Origin: Lentisphaeria bacterium
GTDB taxonomy: Bacteria; Verrucomicrobiota; Lentisphaeria; Oligosphaerales; Oligosphaeraceae
Reading direction: 5' to 3'
Length of the DNA: 64,000 nucleotides
NCBI GenBank assembly: GCA_016288215.1
Contig: JAEEYQ010000005.1
Location: 82,548-146,547 of the forward strand
Shown here: in pieces, positions 17,255 to 25,553 of the stretch
How positions within the stretch are numbered: the first letter of the stretch is position 1
Layout of the letters: each line of letters opens with the position of its first letter
Program-made: the position numbers and the translations under genes
Notes under the pieces: generated by a model
What the model was told of the DNA's origin: nothing
The model's database searches: none
Seen by the model: the letters and a program-made list of their open reading frames with translations, nothing else

Positions 17255-17569
17255 CTAGGGAAGGCGCTTGGCGCATTCCAGAATCGTGGTGAGATGACTT
17301 CGGCAACCCGCCTCATCATCGGATTTTGCGCTGATCTCAAATTGCAATGCGCAACGGTTCATGTCGTGGTCTCCAACCATTAACGCGTCGCCTTTGAGTG
17401 TGTGCGAGACGGCGTGGAGTCGTTTGAAGTCTTTGGCCTCCAAGGCGTTTTGGATGTCTCGAATTCGCTCGAAGACAGTGTTGCGATATTCTGTGTAAAG
17501 CGTCTCCAGCAGATTAGGGTCATCATCCCCAAGCTGTCCTTTAAGATAGTTGAATATGGTTTCCTTCAT
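17255..17569 (-). CDS. HPt (histidine phosphotransfer) domain protein
   Basis: This 104-residue protein is a single HPt domain. The phospho-accepting histidine is H56 in 'VSHTLKGDALMVG', with the usual preceding leucine helix and a downstream glutamate/glutamine helix. HPt proteins relay phosphate between a hybrid kinase and a response regulator. Its start overlaps the stop of the REC-phosphatase gene by four bases (ATGA), which implies translational coupling, and the obvious partner is the REC domain of that protein. No histidine kinase is encoded nearby, so the phosphate source would be encoded elsewhere. Confidence 0.88.
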   Translation of the reverse strand: MKETIFNYLKGQLGDDDPNLLETLYTEYRNTVFERIRDIQNALEAKDFKRLHAVSHTLKGDALMVGDHDMNRCALQFEISAKSDDEAGCRSHLTTILECAKRLP

Positions 17570-19296
17570 GAAGCATCTTCCTCCATTTTCGAACCTTCTT
17601 CAATGGGAATGAAGAATACAGTCTCATTCAAGCCGCAATGCCGTTGCCGACTAATCGTTGACACGATCTTCTTGATGATGGAAAGGCCACGCCCGCTGCC
17701 AGACACCTCTTCATTACGCATGTCCAGAATGCTTTCTGCTTCCGTACGGGTGATGGCGGACTCGTCAAGCCACTCCTTGCCTCTGTCCCAAATCGTGATT
17801 TTCAGGTTCTTGCCGATGACGCTGATCTTCAGGACTAGATAGTCATTTTCCTTGTCATGTTCGTCAAGCCCATGCTCGACGATGTTCACAAGATGTTCCT
17901 CAATCGTTAATTCCGCCTTTTCTGCCAAAATCTCAGAGCCGCATCGATCGAGGACGAAGTCGGCGGCCTGCTGAGCGACCTGATCAATGTCCACATTGTT
18001 GGGTTGCAGCCGATAGACGCAAATCTTCTCGGCTTGGGCCTTGAGGGGTTTCCGAAGCATGAAGAGCAGGCAATCGTCTTGAGGGTACTGATAACCCAGC
18101 TGTTCCAGAGACTCGTAACAGAGATAGGGCATGGAGATGGTGTTGTCTTCTTGAATGCTTTGCTGGACAAGGATGCCTAGAAGCTCCATAAGCTCCTCAT
18201 TGTCCAGGCTGCTTTCGCCGTCCGGATCCTTTGAAAGGTCCCAAAGTCCATCGGAGGAGATCATGAAGATGGTGGAGTCCTTGAAATGATATTCCACGGT
18301 ATCGTGGGGGGAGTAGGTCGTCTGTTCGACCATGCCCATGGGCACGGAGCCTTTCTTCTCTGGATTCAGATTGAGGGTTTCCCCTGTCTCCGAGTCTATG
18401 GCAATGATGTCCATGTAACCCGCGTTGTGGAAGCGGATGATATTGTTCTCAAAGTCCCAGAAGACGAACAGGCCACACATGTAGACCGCGTTATGGAGAT
18501 GCCGAAGAATGAAGTCATTGACTTCCTTGAGAATCAGATGGGGTTGACTGGCCTTCTCCACTCCATAAGTGGAAAGCTGTGTCAGAAAAGATTGGACGGC
18601 GGTCATGCCAAGGGCGGAATGGGTACCATGGCCGGAAATGTCGCCGAACACGGACAGACAGCAATGGTCATTGATGGGAATCCAGTCGAAGAGGTCCCCG
18701 CTGATTTGTCCAAGAGGACGGTAAAGGCAACTGAATTCATAGTTCTTTTCAAAATGCACCCAAGGGGGAAGCAGAGACTGTTGCACAATGCTGGCCAGCT
18801 CTTGGTTCCGCTGAATCTGATGTTCCAGGATCCGCACACGCTTCTGCGCCTGATAATATTGGATAACCTGTTTCAGCTTGCCCAGCAGGAAAAGACGATC
18901 GAAGTTTTTGGGAACGTAATAGGAAAAGCTGTCAAGCATGATTTTGGACAGCAAGGAGTTGTCTATTCCATTGACCAAGGAGGTCAGAAAGATGATGGGC
19001 ACTTCCTTGTTGTAATTGCGCAGCATGGAGCGCAGCGCAAAGCCATCCACTGGCTCCATCATGACATCTGAGATAACCGCGTCATAGGTCTCATGGCAGA
19101 AATGTTCAATGGCCTCTTGCGCATTGGCCACGGCGGTCACGGCAAATTCGGAGTTGCGGAAAAACGCCACCAAGGTGAACCGAACCAGCTTCTCGTCATC
19201 GACAAGAAGTACATTGAATTTGCTGCGCTTGGAAACGGCACCGGTCTGACTGGAAGGATGTGGCATGGATTTGATATATTGTATGTTATTTCCCAT
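17566..19296 (-). CDS. Response regulator - SpoIIE/PP2C phosphatase - RsbW-like kinase fusion
   Basis: This 576-residue protein joins three domains. Residues about 27-150 are a receiver domain with LVDDE, the phosphorylatable D77 in 'VISDVMMEP' and a conserved lysine in 'YYVPK'. After a short coiled coil, residues 190-385 form a PP2C/SpoIIE phosphatase (GDISGHG, NAGYMD, SSDGLW). Residues about 440-570 are a HATPase_c domain of the RsbW/SpoIIAB kind with the N box 'EEHLVNIVEHG', a 'DRGKEW' motif and 'GSGRGLSIIKK'. It can be expected both to dephosphorylate and to phosphorylate a STAS antagonist, under control of receiver phosphorylation. The gene overlaps the upstream lipoprotein gene and the downstream HPt gene. 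The likely target is the STAS protein at 7858-8193. Confidence 0.9.
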   Translation of the reverse strand: MGNNIQYIKSMPHPSSQTGAVSKRSKFNVLLVDDEKLVRFTLVAFFRNSEFAVTAVANAQEAIEHFCHETYDAVISDVMMEPVDGFALRSMLRNYNKEVPIIFLTSLVNGIDNSLLSKIMLDSFSYYVPKNFDRLFLLGKLKQVIQYYQAQKRVRILEHQIQRNQELASIVQQSLLPPWVHFEKNYEFSCLYRPLGQISGDLFDWIPINDHCCLSVFGDISGHGTHSALGMTAVQSFLTQLSTYGVEKASQPHLILKEVNDFILRHLHNAVYMCGLFVFWDFENNIIRFHNAGYMDIIAIDSETGETLNLNPEKKGSVPMGMVEQTTYSPHDTVEYHFKDSTIFMISSDGLWDLSKDPDGESSLDNEELMELLGILVQQSIQEDNTISMPYLCYESLEQLGYQYPQDDCLLFMLRKPLKAQAEKICVYRLQPNNVDIDQVAQQAADFVLDRCGSEILAEKAELTIEEHLVNIVEHGLDEHDKENDYLVLKISVIGKNLKITIWDRGKEWLDESAITRTEAESILDMRNEEVSGSGRGLSIIKKIVSTISRQRHCGLNETVFFIPIEEGSKMEEDAS

Positions 19297-20422
19297 TAGG
19301 AAGATGTGCGGGGTCCTGCTGTATTATGTCAAAGATCTTCTCATCTTCTTCCTTTTTCTCCCAGAAGTTAAGCAGTTTCCCATAGCGGGAATTCTTCAGT
19401 CTCCAATCGTACTGATATTTGAACTGCTGGACGCGTTCAGTCGCGTTTTCGGCAATGTTCCTAAGAAACAGGCTGTGAATGTTGGTATAGCAGGCGTTTT
19501 CGTCAAGATGAAGGGCTGGGCATTGGCTCATCACGGAGATGGAGTCTATGCGAAGCACGCCCTTTTGGGAATCAATGACCGCATCGCAGAGTGGGGGCAG
19601 AGTCAGGGTACGCTCGGTGATCTTCTTTGCCTGAAAATCATAGCAGATGGTTCCCAGATGATGTTCAATGGATGCTGGAGTCTCGTCGGTTCTCCAGTTG
19701 ACCGGATTGATCACATAGGTTCCTGGCGTGACATAGGGGGAATAGTCATCTATTGTGCCCTGGGTGTTCCATATGCAGATGACTCCCGTGTCATCCGCCC
19801 CTTGGGCAGGGGTGATGCCACGACTCCCAAAATCATCCAGAATATCTTCCTGTGACTTTGAGGGGATTCCAAGCAGATAGGCGGCAACAAAACCATCCAG
19901 CGGTGAGATGTCCTTGCATTCCTTCATGGCCTCATACAGTTGAACGGCACCTTGCCCCTGTCCAAAGATAATGTAGGGATGCCCAGGCTTGTGATAGTTG
20001 TCCAAATAGTGCTGAATCGCGTTCTTGGTGTCGAGAATGCCAACGGCGAGGCCATTATCTGACTCGTATAACCTGCCTTCCTCCACCAGTTTCTGATAAT
20101 GGCTGTGAGCCAGCTGATGGACATAGGGGGTGAAGACGCGCACTTTGATTCCAAATATGTCCTGTGTCTGAGACTTGCTGTAGTTGAAGATGTTCTCCGC
20201 ATGCGGGGGAATAATCCAATTGAGGATGGGCATGGAGGGATCGTCAAATAAGGACGGATAGACGAAAATGACGTCATAGTTCGCGAAATATCGGGGAACG
20301 GCGTTCTGGCGGATTGCCCAGTTGTCCATGTTGTGATAAGGGGCGGTATGGGACATACATCCATACGACAGAATAAGTATAAATGTCAGAAACGCGACGG
20401 CCATTGTATTTTTGTGTTGCAT
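19286..20422 (-). CDS. DUF3089 alpha/beta-hydrolase-like lipoprotein with altered nucleophile
   Basis: This 378-residue protein starts with a lipoprotein signal peptide (lipid cysteine at about residue 22, LSYGC). The remainder fits DUF3089, an alpha/beta hydrolase-like family: 'YDVIFVYPSLF', a dyad-rich middle, 'HPYIIFGQGQGAVQLYEAM', 'VAAYLLGIP', and a 'GVICIWNTQG' segment. The family normally has G-H-S-Q-G at the nucleophile elbow. Here it reads G-Q-G-Q-G, with glycine (G156) where the serine should be, so classical serine-hydrolase activity looks lost. The start at 20422 gives a proper signal peptide; an in-frame extension to 20536 would bury it. It is the first gene of the polysaccharide/signalling unit and overlaps the next by 11 bases, so it may be an envelope sensor or accessory. 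Confidence 0.72.
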   Translation of the reverse strand: MQHKNTMAVAFLTFILILSYGCMSHTAPYHNMDNWAIRQNAVPRYFANYDVIFVYPSLFDDPSMPILNWIIPPHAENIFNYSKSQTQDIFGIKVRVFTPYVHQLAHSHYQKLVEEGRLYESDNGLAVGILDTKNAIQHYLDNYHKPGHPYIIFGQGQGAVQLYEAMKECKDISPLDGFVAAYLLGIPSKSQEDILDDFGSRGITPAQGADDTGVICIWNTQGTIDDYSPYVTPGTYVINPVNWRTDETPASIEHHLGTICYDFQAKKITERTLTLPPLCDAVIDSQKGVLRIDSISVMSQCPALHLDENACYTNIHSLFLRNIAENATERVQQFKYQYDWRLKNSRYGKLLNFWEKKEEDEKIFDIIQQDPAHLPNGK

Positions 20423-20680
20423 GACGAGATTCCCAGATGTCGTTGAACGGTAAAAGAATATGGACTTATGTCGGGTTGGGGCCGAGGGCGCGGCTTTTGC
20501 AGCGAACTCAATCCTCAAATGGCTTGCATGGCTCATGGCAAAATCACATGGAAGAGGGTTGTTCTTCTATTAGATGATTAACACAATAACGTAAATATAA
20601 TAAATTAGCGCATATTCATGGAATTTCAACAACTAGACAGAAAAAAAGCACAGCTATTCCATAATGAGCTGCTAAACTTG

Positions 20681-20699
20681 AAAAAACGCGGACTTCCGC
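20681..20699 (-). terminator. Terminator of the GH-like gene
   Basis: GCGG and CCGC pair around AAGT on the minus strand, followed by G and six T residues. It begins three bases after the stop codon of the gene ending at 20702. The stretch between here and 20422 holds AT-rich DNA that probably includes the promoter of the polysaccharide unit; no clear -35/-10 pair was assigned. Confidence 0.75.
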
Positions 20700-20701
20700 C
20701 C

Positions 20702-22702
20702 CTAATTTCCCAAAATATCACAGGCTAAGTCGTTGCCTTGGAAATTCCACCAGCCATCCGACTGCAGCTGGCATCGACCATAGAAGGAACGGAGACCGGC
20801 GGACTCTGGATTGAAGCGCAGACGGACGGGACCTGGACCGATGGCGGATAGCAGAATGCGGACGCGGCCTGCATTGTCCACGAACTTGCGCAGTTCCGCA
20901 TTCCCCTCCTGAATCTCCGCCGCCACGGGCTGCGAGTCATGGTCAGAGAGCAGGAACGGGGCCAGATCCTGAAGCATGAGACCGATCTGAACTACGTCGT
21001 GCCAACGACTTGCGAAGACTTCCTGGGGCTCCCATTGGGGCTGGCCGGTCAGTCCGCCCGGCCGTTTGAGGTCGTGATCGCAGTAGAAGACGAAGCCCTT
21101 GATGTCGTGGATAGCCATCATCAGGGTCATGGCCCGCATCTCCTCCTCGCTGGGGGTCACATATTGATGATACTCCTCGGCGGATTTGGCCCAATAGTTC
21201 CCCCAGTTGAAGATCTGCGGTACGCCCCATTTGGCGGCCAGGCCGGATTTGTTCGCGCCGGCCATCATGCTGACCACGCTCTTTTGTTCGCGGGGGGCGT
21301 CTGCTTTGAGCAGGGGATAGACGTCCATGCCCAGAATGTCGTGGGCATGGTCATAGAAGGGAAGCTCTCCCGCATGGCAGAGGACACCCCAGGTGGGATG
21401 CCATGGATCCAGGCGGTTCAGCAGCTCGCGCCGCGCATTGATCATTTCCACCTGCGAGAGTCGGATTTCGTCGTTCAGATACCATGCCAGCAGGGCCGGA
21501 TGGTCCTTAAGGGCTGTGACTAGGCCCGTCACCAGCGAATCCATGTCCGGATACGATGGCTCGAACTTGTTGGTCACATAGTTCTTCATGTAGTTTTGGA
21601 AGGCGAAGCCCGGATAGAAGTCCTTCACGCAGAAGATGACCTTTTTGCCGTTGCGGTGCAGCACATCCATCAGGGCGCGGATTTTGGCGACGTTCAGTGG
21701 CGGGGTGTTCTGGCCGGGCAGGGTTAGGCCAATGGAGTAGTATGGCATGAAGCAGTTGAAGGGGCTTCCCATGAGACGGGCCAGGTCATCGGCGTTGCTA
21801 AATTCCCAATTGAAGAGGCCGATGGGCAGGAACGGCTGACCGTCCACCCATGCGCGACCACGCTCGTCAATTACGCAATGGCCTGCGGGACCATCAGTTA
21901 TGGAGTCCATCGCCAGCAGGGTGCGTCTTACGGTGGAAATGATGTTGTCCGCCGTGTCGTGCAATTCGGCCTGCAGGGTGACGGGACCGGCGGGAAGCTG
22001 ATGGAGGGCAAGGGTCACCTCCGGAGCGGCCAGCGAGGTTTGGACGGACTCCCATTCTGTTGTCTTGATGAAGAGCCGCAGTTTCCAGCCATTCACAAGG
22101 CCTTCTGGCAGACCACCTTGCCGTTGCAGTTTCAGTCGTACGATCTCATCGTGGGTCTGCATGAGCCCCTGAAGAGGATGAACCATGTAAAGCTCTGGTG
22201 CGCAATTAGTTAAGGAAATACTAACGGAATCGAACCAGGCTTGGCCGGTGCCGCCGCGCTCCAGATAGAGGGCCACGCGGCTCTGCGCCGTGCGCTCTGG
22301 CGGGATGACAGTGGCCTCCAGACACGTCCAGTCGAAAGTGCCCTCCTCCTTGTGCGGATAGACGCCGCTGATGTATTTGCCTTCCGCGTCCATGAATTCC
22401 GCCGCCAGAAACGGGGTGGTTCCTTGACAGTTTTGGGCCTTTACCCATGCCTTAAGCTTATAGGATTTGCCGACTTCCAGATTGATGTTCTGATAGACGT
22501 AATCATAGTCCTTCGGGTCGTTACGCCAGACATGGAGACCGCTGTTGCCATTGTAGCCACCATGGGGCTCGATCTCCTCAAACCGGCCGAAGACCCACGG
22601 CGCCTTGCCGTCCTCGAATTCGTCGTTCTGCAGCAGATTCTGTGCGGTGGCGACGATGGAGAGGGCGGCAAGGGACAGGCAGCGGAGCAGTCGCATTTGC
22701 AT
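20702..22702 (-). CDS. Secreted glycoside-hydrolase-like protein (carbohydrate-binding module + TIM barrel)
   Basis: This 666-residue protein has a signal peptide (MQMRLLRCLSLAALSIVATA). It then has a beta-sandwich resembling a carbohydrate-binding module (about residues 20-170, 'NLLQNDEFEDGKAPWVFGRF'), an Ig-like segment, and a TIM-barrel from about residue 280. The barrel carries 'ALLAWYLNDEIRLS' with a glutamate at residue 412, placed like the acid/base of clan A glycosidases, then 'ILGMDVYPLL' and 'KWGVPQIFNWGNYW'. A second catalytic acid was not identified, so the family and substrate stay open. The ATG at 22702 is preferred over a TTG at 22726 because it gives a compact signal peptide, but neither has a strong ribosome site. 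It is followed by a good terminator. Confidence 0.7.
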   Translation of the reverse strand: MQMRLLRCLSLAALSIVATAQNLLQNDEFEDGKAPWVFGRFEEIEPHGGYNGNSGLHVWRNDPKDYDYVYQNINLEVGKSYKLKAWVKAQNCQGTTPFLAAEFMDAEGKYISGVYPHKEEGTFDWTCLEATVIPPERTAQSRVALYLERGGTGQAWFDSVSISLTNCAPELYMVHPLQGLMQTHDEIVRLKLQRQGGLPEGLVNGWKLRLFIKTTEWESVQTSLAAPEVTLALHQLPAGPVTLQAELHDTADNIISTVRRTLLAMDSITDGPAGHCVIDERGRAWVDGQPFLPIGLFNWEFSNADDLARLMGSPFNCFMPYYSIGLTLPGQNTPPLNVAKIRALMDVLHRNGKKVIFCVKDFYPGFAFQNYMKNYVTNKFEPSYPDMDSLVTGLVTALKDHPALLAWYLNDEIRLSQVEMINARRELLNRLDPWHPTWGVLCHAGELPFYDHAHDILGMDVYPLLKADAPREQKSVVSMMAGANKSGLAAKWGVPQIFNWGNYWAKSAEEYHQYVTPSEEEMRAMTLMMAIHDIKGFVFYCDHDLKRPGGLTGQPQWEPQEVFASRWHDVVQIGLMLQDLAPFLLSDHDSQPVAAEIQEGNAELRKFVDNAGRVRILLSAIGPGPVRLRFNPESAGLRSFYGRCQLQSDGWWNFQGNDLACDILGN

Positions 22703-22748
22703 GATATATAAACCACTTGTAATCAATAGGTTGAGTTTAATATCGGAA

Positions 22749-22781
22749 CCCGGGCAGGCTTTTTGGGGTTGTCTGCCCGGG
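22749..22781 (-). terminator. Strong hairpin after the AXE1 esterase gene
   Basis: CCCGGGCAG and CTGCCCGGG form a perfect nine-base stem around a 15-base loop, starting 11 bases after the esterase stop. There is no T run on the minus strand after the stem, so it may act as a stabilising 3' hairpin or a Rho-assisted terminator rather than a textbook terminator. It separates the two carbohydrate-active genes. Confidence 0.55.
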
Positions 22782-22791
22782 GGCGTTTCCT

Positions 22792-24774
22792 CTATTTCTC
22801 CTCAAGGGTGTAGTTCTGATTGGGATTCGGCGGCACATAGCCGTGTGTGGAGCCCTGAACCCACCATATCTTTTTGGGACCACGAAGGTTATTGTAGTAG
22901 ATGGCGACGCCGGAGGGCGGGCAGACATAGTCGCCCAAGCCCGCACGGGTGATGTTCACAAAGCAGGTCGCAGGGGTGTGCTTCGCCATGTTGATGGGGT
23001 CATAATAGCGGAGTGCCGGAGTGCCGACGATGCGCCAGCCGCCGTGGATACGGCCAAAGAGCTCCTTTCCGCTCATGTCGCAGCACCATGGGATGCCCGG
23101 GTTGGTCTGAGTCAGCTGCGGCTCCAGCGCGCCTGCCCAGCAGGACTGAAGGCCGCCCTGGCTGCCGCCGTGGGACGTCAGGTCCTTTCCATTCCACTCC
23201 GGAAGGGACTTGACGAACTCGAAGGCCCGCATGAGACGCAGGGCCATGCCGTTGAAATAGGCGGTCTCCGGGTCGGCGTTCTCCTTTGGGTCGAAGGCGT
23301 AAGAATGGCCGTTGGACCTGATGGATTTTTTGAATTCGTCGTAGTAGACGGCGTCTCTGCCCAAATCATAGCCATGGGCATTGACATTGAAGAGAATGGC
23401 GTTGTGGGGACCACCCGTGAGAGGCTGTTGAATATTGTCGCTGTAGCCATGGAAATGGAGTTGGGCTGGCAGGGACTTGGGCTGCGCATTGATGGGAATG
23501 GTCAGATAGCCTGTGCAAGGGCGGTTCTTGGGTCCGGGGCAGGGAATGCTGACGGCGAAAATCATGACTTCGGGGTCCTTGCTGGGGACGGAAGTCAGCT
23601 GGGGCTGAAGGGGCACGGTGGCCAGACGGGCCCGCTGCTTTGCCCAAAACTCCAAAAAGTCCGCTGGCTCCTCCGCGCCGACAAGGGTCTCGATTTCCGC
23701 TCCCGCGCCACCGTCAAAGAAGACGCGATGGCCATCGCCTTTGACCCCTTTTTTGGTGACTTGACGGCCTCTGTCGTCAAGAAGCCATGCCTGGATGCGG
23801 ACAAAGCCCGGCTTGGCGAGGGAGGTGCGGATGATGCAGGGTTCGTCGGCGGGGGCTTTGCCCTCCTGTTCCACCCCATCGTCTCCCGTGCGCTTCCAAT
23901 GGATGAAATAGGGCTTGGTGGGCTTTTGGCCGGCCAAGTCGGCGGTCAGCGTGAAGATGATGGGCTCGCCGACCTTGTAGCCGGTGGCAATCGGTTTGTC
24001 CGTGACGCCTTTCAGAAAGACCTTGTCGGGCACGAGAGGGGTGAACTCCTTCAGCTTGAGGTTGTCGAACTGGCCTGCGACCACGAGTTCGGCCGATTTG
24101 TAGAGAGTGGCGGAATTGGTGAAGGTCCAGTCCGGATTGGGAGGCTGTTTGAGGTCGTTGTTGGGATGCATGGCGGTGTTGTTTCCGATGCCAAGCTCGC
24201 CGTTGACGCCGTTTTGGGGCTTGTTGATGGCCATGACGACTTGCCGCTCCAGATGGTTGTGAATCTGCATGGAGGTGTAGCCGCCATGGTTGGACGGCGT
24301 GTCGTCGAAGTCAAAGGTGTTTCCGCTTGCTCCTTCCAAACCAAGTTGGATGCTTGGACCGTAGTCAAAGGGCCAGAACTCAATGGAGCCTTGGCTGAAA
24401 TGCCCCTGGGTGACGGTGGACGAGTTGGTGCGGACATCCAAATCCTCCACAAGACTCTTCAGGACGGCGGAGCCCTGAGTGGGAATGCCCAAATCCAATA
24501 GGTTTTGTGTTGTGGGGACGAAGGAGGCGAGAACCCATGTGGTCTGGTCCTGTTTGTCAGTCAGTTTCAGCAGATAGGCGATGCGTTTGAGGGAGCCGTC
24601 AAGCTGTTCGGAGCGGTCGATGACGTAGCCGTCCTGATTCCATGTGAGCGGATTGCATTTGTAGATGGTCTCATAGCCTGTCGCCTCAGGGACGAGGGCA
24701 CTGATCTCCGGTACATCCGCTTTGGCCAGGAGCCCGCAGACGAACGCGGCGGCAAAAAAACATTTGCATGTCAT
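22792..24774 (-). CDS. Secreted AXE1-family acetyl(xylan) esterase with N-terminal extension
   Basis: This 660-residue protein has a signal peptide (MTCKCFFAAAFVCGLLAKA), an N-terminal beta-rich domain of about 240 residues without a recognised name, an Ig-like linker, and a C-terminal alpha/beta hydrolase of the AXE1 type. The nucleophile lies in 'HGGSQGG' at about residue 536, the acid in 'RAGLGDYVCPPSG', and the histidine in 'GSTHGY'. Such enzymes remove acetyl groups from xylan or other sugars. The first 240 residues ('HGGYTSMQIHNH', 'GELGIGNN') look like a concanavalin-type binding domain. The ATG at 24774 has a GGGGG stretch upstream, better than the in-frame start at 24804. Confidence 0.82.
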   Translation of the reverse strand: MTCKCFFAAAFVCGLLAKADVPEISALVPEATGYETIYKCNPLTWNQDGYVIDRSEQLDGSLKRIAYLLKLTDKQDQTTWVLASFVPTTQNLLDLGIPTQGSAVLKSLVEDLDVRTNSSTVTQGHFSQGSIEFWPFDYGPSIQLGLEGASGNTFDFDDTPSNHGGYTSMQIHNHLERQVVMAINKPQNGVNGELGIGNNTAMHPNNDLKQPPNPDWTFTNSATLYKSAELVVAGQFDNLKLKEFTPLVPDKVFLKGVTDKPIATGYKVGEPIIFTLTADLAGQKPTKPYFIHWKRTGDDGVEQEGKAPADEPCIIRTSLAKPGFVRIQAWLLDDRGRQVTKKGVKGDGHRVFFDGGAGAEIETLVGAEEPADFLEFWAKQRARLATVPLQPQLTSVPSKDPEVMIFAVSIPCPGPKNRPCTGYLTIPINAQPKSLPAQLHFHGYSDNIQQPLTGGPHNAILFNVNAHGYDLGRDAVYYDEFKKSIRSNGHSYAFDPKENADPETAYFNGMALRLMRAFEFVKSLPEWNGKDLTSHGGSQGGLQSCWAGALEPQLTQTNPGIPWCCDMSGKELFGRIHGGWRIVGTPALRYYDPINMAKHTPATCFVNITRAGLGDYVCPPSGVAIYYNNLRGPKKIWWVQGSTHGYVPPNPNQNYTLEEK

Positions 24775-24840
24775 GGTGGAACCCCCTTTGATTAAAGTTG
24801 GCAATTAGAAATGAGCAACTTATGAATGTAGAATTAGGCG

Positions 24841-25533
24841 TTAGGGATGGGAAATGTGGATGTCTTTTGAAGCTTCATGTGGAAACGGCCCCTCTGACGC
24901 AAGGGCGAGGGGGGTGGCGCGAATATCGAAGAGCAGTTCGACAGATGCGCAGGCCAGACAATAGTAGCCGATGGTCTCCACGCTCTCCTCAAAGAGCTCT
25001 TTGATGGGCCCCACGTGGTCAAATTCAACTAACACATTGCGCAAGAATGGTTTGTGACCTACAAGCTGCGCGATGGCGACAATGACGATGAGGGAACACA
25101 CCATCATGTGGAAGGCCGGCATGCCCGTGAAGGGCAAGAGGGTTTTTCTGCAGTCGGGCAGGTGGCGGAAGGCATAGGCCACGGCGGCCGCCACGAAAAG
25201 GAAGCCCACACGCCAGCTGACAAGGGGAATGACGTTGTCCATCAGCGAGTCCAGCTCTCGGAAGACGGCCAATGCGCAGCCGCTGGCCAACAGGAAGCAC
25301 AGGGGGCGGAACGATGTCGAGGTGTGCCGAATGCCGTTCCATGCGAACATGGCGCAACTGAACACCAAAAGGCCTGCCTGCAGGTTCTCCGCCCACATGA
25401 ATTCATCGAAGGTGTGCTCATGAAAGACACGGGACAGCCAAAACTGGACACCCATCACGACAAAGGCACCTATAAAATACAGGCCTTGCCGGATGGTCAT
25501 CTGAAGGAGTTGTTTTTCCGTGGGATTCAGCAT
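24841..25533 (-). CDS. Six-helix membrane protein of unknown function
   Basis: This 230-residue protein has about six hydrophobic helices and short loops; no family is recognised. A glutamate-containing helix near the end (ELFEESVETIGYYCLACASVELL) is followed by a soluble tail of 30 residues. It starts 20 bases after the amino-acid ABC ATPase gene with a GGAAGGA ribosome site, so it is probably co-transcribed with that transporter and ends its operon. It could be an accessory to transport, but nothing in the sequence shows this. The 36 bases between it and the esterase gene hold a degenerate AATTAG-type stretch. Confidence 0.6.
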   Translation of the reverse strand: MLNPTEKQLLQMTIRQGLYFIGAFVVMGVQFWLSRVFHEHTFDEFMWAENLQAGLLVFSCAMFAWNGIRHTSTSFRPLCFLLASGCALAVFRELDSLMDNVIPLVSWRVGFLFVAAAVAYAFRHLPDCRKTLLPFTGMPAFHMMVCSLIVIVAIAQLVGHKPFLRNVLVEFDHVGPIKELFEESVETIGYYCLACASVELLFDIRATPLALASEGPFPHEASKDIHISHP

Positions 25534-25553
25534 ATTCCTTCCGTTGGGTTCAC

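Noticed and set aside
22843..24501. 552-codon plus-strand frame opposite the AXE1 esterase
   Set aside because: Shadow of a convincing enzyme gene with signal peptide and catalytic motifs; no domain in the antisense product.
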